A DNA stretch of 64,000 bases from Larus michahellis (taxonomy: Eukaryota; Chordata; Aves; Charadriiformes; Laridae), in the NCBI RefSeq assembly GCF_964199755.1, contig NC_133896.1, positions 102,206,301-102,270,300 on the forward strand, given 5' to 3'. A program made the position numbers and the translations under genes. This document shows, piece after piece, positions 49,700-60,400 of the stretch. The notes below the pieces were generated by a model that was given only the letters and a program-made list of their open reading frames with translations, was not told where the DNA came from and ran no database searches. Position 1 is the stretch's first letter. Every line of letters starts with the position of its first letter.

Positions 49700-49858
49700 T
49701 TTTGGTGTTTTGGTTTTTTTGGGGATATTTTTGGGTTTTTTTTGGTTTTTTTTTGGTTTTTTTTTTTGTTTGTTTGTTTTTTGTTGTTGTTGGGGGTTTT
49801 TTTGGTTTGTTTTTTTTTGTTTGTTTTTTTAGGGTTTTTTGTTGTTGTTGTTGTTTTT
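49700..49858 (+). repeat. G/T-only low-complexity tract
   Basis: 159 bases with no C and only three A residues. It is made of T runs, GTT repeats and G runs up to five. Open frames across it are artefacts of composition. Confidence 0.97.
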
Positions 49859-50434
49859 CCCTAATACTGATTCTGATAATACACATTCTGATTTAACCAT
49901 GACAGTCCAGGAGCTGGGTGGGATTCTTGGGCTAGATCGGAAGCCCCTGTGCCTCAAGCCATTCACTGGCAGCCAGGCAATTTCCACAAACTTCAAGTTC
50001 TCACCAAGTACATTGTTTCTAGGGCATTAATTCAGTTCTATCATAACAGCTAAAATTATAGTTACAAACTACTTTCCAAATTTCATGTGCGGGAGCTTTT
50101 AATTTATGCTGAATGTTTGCTCCATTTCGCCAGCTTGTTTTTCTGAAAAAGAAATGGAAGCAGAAGCTTCTGCAACACTCCTCCTCACTCAACCACAAAG
50201 TAATTTGCAGACATCCATAATAAGGGAGCATGGAAACCAAAACCAATTAATGGAAAAATAATTGAAAAGCCATTAAAGTGATCTGCAGAACCTTATAAAT
50301 AAAGGGCTCTTAAAAAAATGGAAGCATGACATTTGTAATTAAATAATATATGATAAAAGTTTACATTTGTTATTCCATAAAGCTTTCAGATTAATTATTA
50401 TGCCCAATTTTTGGAGAAATGTACTGATTAAAAA

Positions 50435-50480
50435 AGGGAAGAAACCCTAAACCATGAAGGGAAGAAAGCCTAAACCATGA
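50435..50480. repeat. 23-bp tandem duplication
   Basis: Two copies of AGGGAAGAAA(C/G)CC followed by TAAACCATGA, one mismatch. Confidence 0.95.
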
Positions 50481-51775
50481 CAAAAATAAATCTTGTTTTC
50501 CTCTTAGGAAATATACCCACCTTGATTACAAAAGCAAGACTTCACTTTTAAACCTCAGTTCTCATAGTCAGCTGAAATGCTCCATCTTTTCTCCACTTAC
50601 TTCGTCTTCAACGCCTCTTGCACAGGAATTTGGTGATTGTTCTGCCTATGAACATTAAAAGGGTAAATTGGATAATCTCGGTTCTGCACAAGTATTAATA
50701 CACTCTTAGGTCTGTTCCACGTACAGCCAGCTGCTTTTCATGCTCCTAACCTAAAAATCACCTTTTGCTCATTGCAGTGATCATTACAGATAAACTTGTA
50801 AAAAAAAGAGTTATTTTGATCCCTTTCTTTGGTCGTGTGTTCTCCCAAAATACTTGAATTAGTCACTTCTCAGATGGTTCTGTAGGCTCTCAAATTTTGG
50901 TGAAGAAACTTTTAGCTATTTTTCAGTAAAAAACGTGCAGAAAAGGCACGGTTTTCTTGAATCAAGAAACTAATGTGGATAGGACAGCTATAGCATTTGA
51001 GCAGCTGAATCTAAATTCAACATTTTCAGAAATGCTCCAGAGCCTTAGGAGCACAAAGGTGTGCTGACTTTTGGGGGTATTTTGCTGCCATAAAGTACTT
51101 CACAGTTCATGTAGTAGCACAAGCACTGCTTAGTACTTAGAAGTATACTTTGCAGCTCCACATTAAACTAAGCCCTCTAATAACTTTGAAATAATTCACT
51201 GTGAAACCTCTAAGCCCTTGAATAGCTTGGAAAAATGCAATACCTCTCTCACCGCCTAAAGAAATCAAGAACCACTCAAAGGACTTTCCCACTAAGATGC
51301 TCACGTGGAGTTAGGTTTCTCCAGTGCTTTGACATTAATCAAAATTAAGCAGTGATTCATAATTTCATTATCTCAGTGTGACGCGCACATGCCTAACATC
51401 CCCCTGAGGTGTGAGCACAATGCAGGTACCCGCTCCTTTGCCCACAATGGTCAGTGGTAGTGGAAGCGCTCCAAATGACAACGAGTACTACCGCTAATTA
51501 TAAGACCATTTTTAGATGTGAGACGCTTAGTTTATGTAGGTTCCCCGCAAAAAGTCTCTTTTTACAAAATAAATAATTTGTGTGAATTATGAACTGAACA
51601 GGATTCTGCCACCCACCTCCGCAAAAAAACCCCCAGTGGTGTTAGGCTAGTTGTTGTAGGACAACAACTGTGTGACTATTTAGCTTCTCCCCACTCCAAG
51701 GTTATATAGCAGACAAGCACTCTGCAATATTAACAGTACTGCTTCCACAATCCTAACAAATGGAGTTTTTAGGCT

Positions 51776-51783
51776 TATAAAAG
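51776..51783 (+). promoter_or_regulatory. TATA-like element upstream of the Ig exon
   Basis: TATAAAAG lies 181 bp upstream of the Ig exon acceptor. It could be a chance match or could drive a short transcript reading an ATG at 51937 directly into the exon. Confidence 0.2.
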
Positions 51784-51964
51784 AAGCTATTTTTAAGCCA
51801 TTGTACAGTAACACTAGTAAGTGATTACACCAGGATGTGAGTGATTCTTTAACGTACCATGAAAACCTAGGACTAATTTGGAAACAGTAACTGAAGAGCT
51901 AGGAAAGGAGCAGAACAACAAACACGAACCTTTTGAATGATCTCTGTGCTTTGTCTGTCTACAG

Positions 51965-52326
51965 ACTATACGACAATAAAGCAATTTCCCAGCACAGCGT
52001 ATGTTAAATATAGTACATCAGCGCTACTTGCTTGTACATTCGATTTCAAGTCTCCATCTGAGGCTGAATTTGAAGTCTTCTGGAACATGCAGCTCCTAAA
52101 TAAGACCCAGAAGGAACTAACCTTGTCGTATGAGCACGCACAGGCTGGAACTAAAGGCATCAACTCTGAAGATGATGAGAAATACAAGTTCGAAGGCAAT
52201 CTTCTGAGTGGCATAGTCTTCTTGGAAGTGAAGAACCTCCAGTCACGGGACAGGGGACTCTACGCATGCCAAGCAGCACGCCTAATACCACTTCCATACC
52301 TGGAAGCAAGCAGCAATATGTGTATG
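51965..52326 (+). CDS. Immunoglobulin V-domain exon of a CD28-family-like receptor
   Basis: After a strong acceptor (gctttgtctgtctacag) the exon encodes about 119-121 residues with V-domain landmarks: C24 in LLACTF, W40 in VFWNM, and the D96-x-G98-x-Y100-x-C102 signature in DRGLYAC. The FG loop after C102 is QAAR-LIPLPY-LEASSN. It aligns without gaps to the CD28/CTLA-4 MYPPPY loop (CD28 continues LDNEKSN) and shares C-x-A-A-x-x-I-P with human TMIGD2. N46 is a glycosylation sequon (NKT). The extra CD28 disulfide is absent. Two donors are possible: gtatgg after 52321 (phase 1, as in the family) or gtagga after 52326 (phase 0). The G strand is short, and reading on meets a stop at 52339-52341. 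The signal peptide, membrane and tail exons are not securely placed, so a broken gene is possible. Confidence 0.7.
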
Positions 52327-54396
52327 GTAGGATTTTGCTAACCTCCATTTACAAGCCCTTCTCCCCAACATATAGGTAAAACATGGGGTGCTTGCACAAG
52401 AGAAAAAAAAAATGCAATTATTTGGCAGCCAATGAATAAAAGAGAAATTCACCATAATCTTAAATCTTCAAAACTGCAACAGCAGCCATGGATACTGAAA
52501 TCCTGTGCTTATCCACAGGCTGAGACACAGTGTGACCGTGAATAATTCCAAAGTTTCCCCACAGTCCTATATATTGCTCCTGTTTTGGTACAAAGGTGTC
52601 CTCTAGTCATGGGATTATAGCAGGTAGAAACCCAGTGGCTGCTAGAAATTTGGCACTGGCAAAGCAGTGGACAAATCATGTATTTCACATGGCAGTTCAC
52701 TGAAAATGACTTCTCATTTATCGAAGTAGCAAGAATTTGCATCTTGGAAACCAAATCCTTTATTCCCTGCCACAATTTTGCCATGCAATCAGCCAACGAT
52801 TACATACATACAGCTATTGGCTGAAAGCTTGCAAAGGTGTCCAGAGCTCTGGTGAAGTCTTTCCTTTTTACTACTATAAAACTTTAACAAGGTGCGCTGA
52901 AACAAAAAGGGACTTCTAAAGAAAAGTCGTGTGTACTTGCTATTTAGAGACATTGGTTTTATTGTAACATTCCTAACACAGGTGTGCATTTTCACCTCCT
53001 TTCTGGACTTGGCATAATGAAACCTTTTCATCCTTCCTCCTCTTTCCTCCCTAGTTCCTGAATTTGGACTCTGCTTGCAGCTGGAAGCATACATTGACCT
53101 AATTTCAGGAAAGCGTACTGAACGTTACTGCACTGAAACTCAGTTTTAAAGTTGTGCTGCTTTCTGTTTAGGACTAGAAGACATATCACAAGCCTCTTCT
53201 AAGACATCAGTTGATAAGTTTGTCATCTGCCTTACAGCTGTGGTAACCTGCACAACTGTTAGTTCGCGCATGCGTGTTTTGCTTTAAAGTCATGTATGTC
53301 CTAAGTAAGAGAGCGATATTTTATTTGCAACAAGATTCTGGTCACCTTGAATTTTCTCCTTACATGAAGGGTGCAGAGGGGTGGAAAAAAACCAAAACAC
53401 CTCATCCAACTCACCTTAAAAAAAAAAAAGGGGGAACCTATTAAGACATCTTTGAAGCACCTGTTTTTATCCACATGCCAGGGTGGAATAAGGAAGCAGG
53501 AGATCTTCAGCCACATCTAACTTTTCACAGGTTCAGTTAGGTTACAAATTAACTTTATTTTGGAATGTTTGTGTTAATACAGGTATGGCTTACAAGTAAA
53601 GGCTCACTGGTTTGGGGTTAGATAGCGAGGAAACTTTTTTATAGTTTGCAGCTGAAAGGGGCATAGTATGGCCTCAACAGGCTTCCCTTTGTTCGAGAGC
53701 AACTCACCCTATTCTGCTAGAGAAGGGGAGGACAGGAATAATACACTAGACTGAGAAGAGACAGGGACTCAGATGTAAACTGTATTTCTGCACTAATATT
53801 TTCTCCTTGAGCGCAATTCATTCCTCTCTTCTCTGCCTCAGTTTCCTCTGTGGAACGAGAGGCAGAAATGACATTTATGCAAATATTTTGAACTCCATGA
53901 ATGGAGAGGCAGATTAAAAAAGAAAAACAAGAGAACCCCAGCAATTACTAGGTGCTCAGGGCACTCACCAGAGCATTCTGCTGCAGACCAGAGCACCCAG
54001 GTACCAGCAGCACTTCGCCACCCCCTCATTCTTGCCTAGTAAATTGCAGGACACACTGAAAAAGAGAGATATGCACCCAGATGATGATATTATTTGAAAA
54101 CATATTCAAATTGCGCAGCCCAAATAAATACATTTCTTCACTTGTCTGAGAAAGAAATATGATCAAAACACTGAAAGAAAGCAGAAATTCATAAGGACTT
54201 TTGTGCAAGATGACAGCCAGATCAAAAAGTCTCCGGGGGATTTAATACCTTTGGGAGAATCTTCTCAAGTCTAAACTGGACACATTTGAGTGACGGTCGT
54301 TACGAAGAAGACTAGAGGCCGTACACTCCCAGCTTCTTATCATGCTCCCAGTGCCTTATATCCATCTCAAATTTTCTTGCTCATACTTTCAAGTAG
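52327..54396. other. DNA downstream of the Ig exon
   Basis: Likely intronic if the Ig gene continues on the plus strand. It contains A-tracts at 52402-52412 and 53418-53429. No convincing exon was seen. Confidence 0.4.
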
Positions 54397-54479
54397 TTCA
54401 AAAGCATTTATGTGGCATTTGCTGTTGTGTCAGCTGCTTATTCCTGGTGTTATCTAATAGGATTAGGGGGATGCAGAAG
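54397..54479 (+). CDS. Candidate transmembrane exon for the Ig-domain gene
   Basis: Between a tag acceptor preceded by a pyrimidine-rich stretch (tcttgctcatactttcaag) and a consensus donor (AAG/gtgagg) are 83 open nucleotides. They read FKSIYVAFAVVSAAYSW, then CYLIGLGGCRR: about 20 hydrophobic residues flanked by Lys and Arg, as in a type I membrane segment. It starts in phase 0, which fits the Ig exon only if the donor after 52326 is used. It lies 2.1 kb downstream on the same strand. No homology is seen, so chance is a real alternative. Confidence 0.3.
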
Positions 54480-57400
54480 GTGAGGATACACGGCTCCCGG
54501 AATACTTTGGGAGATTAAATGTTTTCTTTGTAACATTTTAAAGCCTTATTTCATTTTGCACTAATTTATAATGGAATGATTTCTCCCCTCCCTTCCTTCC
54601 CCACCTCCTCGTATGTTTGAAGAGCAGTGTGTCACCTTGAAAAACAGCATGTCAGATCTAGATGAGAGAGGCAGAAGAGAAAAGCTTTCAGGAGCAGATT
54701 TGTGGTCACTGTGGGAATCAAAAGTGTAAATCTGAAAAGCATAGGATTAATTATAATCTCAGATTTCAATGTGAGAAGTAATGAAACTGTATGCTCTTCT
54801 ACTTCCTTGTTAAAAGTAAAACTAGTTAGTGGCAAAAACATCAGGTAAGATTTATCACTGTATCTCAGAAGCAATTCAAAAGGAGCCTGATACACTTGCA
54901 AGAATTCTGCCATTTACATAGCTACTTCCCTTTATTCTAAGAATAAATAGTTTCTAACAAGTTGAATAGCGAGATACTAAGAAACTCTACTGCCTTCCAG
55001 GTAATTAAAAGCATATCAGCAGAGGAGCCCATAGATCCACCTACACAACCTCCTAAAGAAATTAAGATGTATATTACCTAGCAATCCTGTTACAGCCTTG
55101 TTGACGTTCCTATGTCTGAATGCAATCTAAATGAGAACAGAGATAAAGCACTGCTTTAGGTAAGGATGTACTGCTGTAATGGACCCCCCCGAAATCCTTC
55201 ATCCCTCCCCTGCACGGAGCATTTGGAGAGGAAAAAGGAGCAGGGAGCGAAATATTTAGAGAGACATAAAGGCAGGGGCAGGTGTGCTTCACAGGAGGCG
55301 TTGCTTTAATTTTGTCTCAGCTGCTTTCAGATACAAAGCAGAGCGCATTTACTTAGGAAAATGGCCAGGCTTTGGTTGGCTTTCACACTGGCTAGCAACC
55401 AAATCGGCTTGACTTACTGTATGCAGGAGCGTCTTACTGTCATACTTAAATACTCACACGTGACGTGCTGTCAGGAAGCAGCGTTATTCTCAAGCGCTTG
55501 GTCAGAGGAGTTCCAGCCCCAGGTTGTGGTGGAGAAGGCTTAACTCTTTGCTAAGTCACTGAGTGTGTTAATACACACATGGATTACCCTAAGAGAAAAT
55601 GAGCAGCTTTCAGTTATATGGGTTGGTTTGTATTTTAGCTTTACATTTATTCTCCTTGGACTTTTCTGAATCCTGGCTCTTTTACTCTTTCTTTCCTGTT
55701 CTCTACCCTGTTTCACCTTCCCTTCCAAATGTGCATTCTGCTGGATTTTAACTTCTTGCTTTCCCAGTTATAATTTTGATCTACATGTAGGGAAATTTAA
55801 TAGTCAAGGACAGCAACTAGTGAAATGTCAAAATTGCTGGAATGAGCTGAATTATGCAAGCTGACAGTTAGGTAAGAAACCTGCCTTTTACCTATTTACT
55901 ATCAGCTGCTGCCACAGCAGATAGCTCAATTTGCTATGGGTAGGAAGACGTTTAGCATCATTCTAAAGTAGAGATTCCCATCCATCCTCCTCCACTAATC
56001 TTTGTGAGCATTTGGCTTGAAAGAGTCATTACATCCCAAATCCACCTCGCTCAGCTTCTCTATTATGCCATTGTATTAACATCTGTGATGCGACTGAAGC
56101 ATTCATGGTTTCGTTCATATAACCTGTACAAAACCCAGCTACAGACACTGCTGATAAATGGAACCCTGAGTTCTGTGTGAAACATTATCGCAAAATACAT
56201 CAGTTTTATGTCAGAGATACTGATGTTTTTATGGCTTCTCTATTCAGAGTCATGGGCCTGTACTCACAGGGGCTTCATAATTTGAATAGCAAGCATCTTT
56301 TAGATTAGTCATTTATAAAACCTGCATCATGAGTCAAGGCTGGTTATGTGAATCTGAAGTTTTTCTTGAAGTGAGAATTACTGTTGCTTTCCCCTGATGC
56401 ATGTGGTCTGTATATTCTCTGGAGAAACCACTAATCCCTAACAGTATCCTGAAAATAGCATTATGCTAATGAAGGCCATATTTGACTTGTAATTCTACCC
56501 AATTAAATTTGAGCAATGGCTTTTTGCATATGGACATACGTAGCTTAATTTCCTGACCGGTTCCTTTCTCATGCCATAACCAATGTAAGATCCCACAAAC
56601 TCTGAGGCACAATGCCTGCAACAGCTGTTCTGAGACAGACGAAATGCACGATCCCTACTTTGGCCCAAAATAGTCTGAAAAATAAAGGTTGAGATAAAGC
56701 AAAGGGTCTTCAATAAAGTATTTCTGAACTCTCTTGGTAAACCTGAACATCACTTTGTTGAGCTAAAGAAAACAAATCAAATATTACTAAGAAGTAGCTG
56801 CTGCTTTATTTGGTTTAAAATATGTTTTTAAATGTCTCTTACACGCATCTCCTAGGTGTAAATTACAGAAAATTTGATTGAATGCATGGAGGTGACCATG
56901 CAATGCAATGCCAGATTTGACTCAACCTTTGTATTACTCCAGTTCTTGCTACAGGTCCCTTCTTTTCTGCTGAATGTGTCATATTTCCTGTCCTGTTGCT
57001 TTGCTAAAATCCTGATAATTTGAACAAAGAGGCACCCCAGCAATGTTCATGCCGGACATCATGCTGCGTTCTCTCTTGCTGTCCTTGTTACCTAAATGCA
57101 AAGGAAGTATGCGACATAATAAAGTTGTGTCTTAAAACTTCAGTGTGAAAAAAAAGTTTTGCCATGTTATTCTGACCTGGGAAACTGAAGGAAAGTTCAG
57201 ACAGTTTATCATTATAAACCACTCAACTTTAAGCTGTTGAATGATACATTACCTCAAGTTTCTCTAGAACTCAACTTTCTCTTGTTAATCCTGTCATCCT
57301 AATGTTCCACCAAAACGTGAAATAGTATTTTAAGACAGCTTTAGGAAAATGGTTGAAAAGTTCTGAGTCCATCTCAAATCCTAAAATATCCAAATGGGAA

Positions 57401-60400
57401 TGTTTCCTATTGACTGCTGATGGTGAAAATCAGGGAACAGATTCCCTTTTGACGTGAGACTACTCAGAATGGTTCTGAGTCACCCTTTCATTCCTATTAC
57501 TGAAGCACGGAAGGTCTCACTGGTAACTACACAATTCAGCTGCTCCCCTCTGAGTCTGTTGCAATCTCTGGTTTATTAATAGGAGGCAGGAACTTTCCAT
57601 AATTTAAGCTTTTACCGTGTTCCCATTAAATACTATGTTTTGATCTCCTTTTATATTCAAAAGGATGAAAGATGACCTTTCAAAATGCTTGGAGTTGTTT
57701 CATTATCAGAAGACATTATCTAAGAAAAGCAGCTATAAGATATAAATAACTTCAACTGTCCATTTAGATATCTGCAAAGCATTCAATCTTTTCATATTAT
57801 TTAACTATTGTAGGACTCATTCAATAGCCATGAGAGACTAGAAGATGTATTTCTAAATCAATGAGAAAGTTATTAGGAAAAATCTCGTAGGTTGATGGAG
57901 ATAACCTGCCTACACTCTCTTAATTTTAGTGTTTCATGTTAAGCTAATTAGCACTTTCTAATGCAACACTATTTTACAGCACTTGTATTGCAAGTGCTGG
58001 AGAAGGTACATCACTTCAGACGAACAGGTTTGGACATTAGTGTATTCAAACTTCAGGAAATGTTTAAACATGAGAGGAAAAAAAGGTACCATTACTAGGC
58101 TAGGCAGCTATGCTGCTGAAGACGACAAGGGTAGCTAGAAGATATTTCAGCTTAATGCTTTCCCAAAAAAAGATCACTTGAAAATAGCTTAATAGCTATG
58201 TCTATGATCTCCATGAGCCCAAAACCTTTGCTTAGTAGGGGGACAGAACACATAAAGGACTTGCCTATTATCTGCTCATTTTTAGCTCTACTTACTGTGT
58301 GTCTGACGCTTTGCTACTGCAGATAAACATAGTCGCTCCTCCAGGACGCTTTCTGCCCTCAGAGAAAGGAGACTACTGGGCAGAAAAAGAAATAAATTGT
58401 AACAGTGACAAGATTTTACATAAATATTGTAGTTGTGCCCGTAAACAGCTGAGTTACTCTGAGAGCCTGACACTGAGAATTGGAAGGTAAAGAAATGCAT
58501 ATGCGTGTATATGTGCATATGTATGTATACATACACATATATGCAAATGTATATTAGTCCAGAACACTAAAAAAATTGTCTTTTATTCGTGTTTTCATGT
58601 TTTTGCAGTAATGTTTGGCAAGCAATGTAATGGTCACTGATGGTGACTTACGTACAGCATATAGTTTTTGAAAGAGCGCTCCGCTTTCTGGCATCGCAGG
58701 AACTTTAACATCCTTGCCTAAACTTTAGATGTAATAACTTAGTTACAAGAAAATCTAACTCCAAGTCTTTCATGATGTACCTTTACCACAGCAAGTACAA
58801 AATAATGCATTAAATAACTTAATGTTTCCTTTGTGTTCTTTCCAGCTTCAAAGAAAGTCTCCATCTGCTAGATCATATTCACAGCCATTAAGAGATGCCT
58901 TGATATATGTGGACATGAATATTAGAAGACTGAGTTCCAAGAGTGAAAGATGAATGGCCTGGAACTAAAAAAATAATGATGTTCTCCTATTCTTCTTGTA
59001 CGTAGCCAGGAAAGTTACAGATGTAGTGCATTTTATATCAAAACCCCTACTTATTTAGCACTGCATACAAGTAGCACAAGCCTCACTTGTTTTTTCTTGA
59101 GAGAAATTCTTTTAGAATTTAATTTTGTGTATCAACTTGCAAGCCAGGCTCAGAGCCAACAGGGTTCTTCAGTTTCCTGGAATTAAGGCGATCCCCAAGT
59201 CTTATGGATATAAAGGGACCGGTTATTTTATTGCAATGTTGACCTCCTTAGAAGTATTTTGTAGATTTAGGGTGGGTTTTGTTCTTTGGCCTCAACAAAA
59301 AAAGTTGCCTTTCCTTTTAAGTGCTCTAAAGCTAATTCTCTTAACAAGCCATCAAGTGTTCTTTTCTTCAATCAAAATAACGAAATCCCAAGCTGAACTC
59401 CTCAAGCAGCAAGGGTGCAAATATCGTTTGCACACTGCACTGACCACCCAGCTGATCCAGCGGGCACTTCTCACAGCAGCATAATTTTCTAGATCTACCA
59501 TTCAGGTCAAGTACTAGCTGGATGGTTGCTTTCAGTGTGCCTCCATTCATTAACACTTCTGATTAAATGCTATGTTCTTTTCCATTTGACTTCAAACAAT
59601 ATGTAGTACCTCTGTGAAGGTATTACTGCTCTTATAGATAGCTAAAAAAACCAAAAGAAATACTCAGTGATTATAGACTAACCTCATAGCTCCTCACAGG
59701 ACAATCCATTAATATGCAATAGCCACTGAAGTCCGCAAATTGTTGCTTTTTCTTTTCCGTTCTGTTAAAATAATGTGTCATTATTTATTAGAACCAGAAA
59801 TAACTACCATCTGCTACAATTCTTCTTAGTTTCCAGCATTTTGTTAGCCGGTATTTATAAAATTAGTCAAGAATTCGCATGCTTACCTGGACTCAATGGA
59901 GCTATCCTGCAAATTCCATGCCATGGACTGTATTCCATACTATCGTCTTCCACACAGCTTTGCTCTCAGATCTTACAGATCAATGCCTGTTTCTCAGTCA
60001 CTTGAGCAGGAGCCATGACAGCCTAGACACACTGCATGCCATCTAGGACAATAACAGCTGATAGAGCAAGAGGCAGACAGCTCCTATGGATCTGTTTAAT
60101 TTCTATGCCTACAATGAAACAGGAGTTATAGGTCCCTCATACGTGGAAGGATTTGAATTTAACAAGAACCTGCTGTTGCTAGTATGAGCAACCTACTGAA
60201 AAGATAACTGTGCATGGAACTGCATTTTACTACAGTCTGTACTTTTTTTTTATTTAGGCTGGGATTATTTATTTCAGAAAACTCAGGGGGACACAAAAAT
60301 TTAAGCAAATAAAAGGAAAATGATGTTGTTGTTGTTTGTCGGTCCAAGGAAGATTCCCGAAAACATTAATAACTTTTAGTTCAAGGTAAGAAGAACTTTG

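Larger units (their letters stand above)
46607..51964. other. Intergenic or 5' intronic DNA of the Ig-domain gene
   Basis: No protein-coding exon was recognised. A signal-peptide exon for the downstream Ig exon would be expected here but was not identified. It holds a G/T-only tract (49700-49858) and a 23-bp tandem duplication (50435-50480). Confidence 0.45.

Noticed and set aside
49601..49864. Phe/Val/Leu-rich open frames across 49.6-49.9 kb and Lys-rich frames on the other strand
   Set aside because: Direct consequence of the G/T-only tract.
55361..55543. MARLWLAFTLASNQIG as a signal-peptide exon of the Ig gene
   Set aside because: It lies downstream of the Ig exon on the same strand, and its hydrophobic core is weak.
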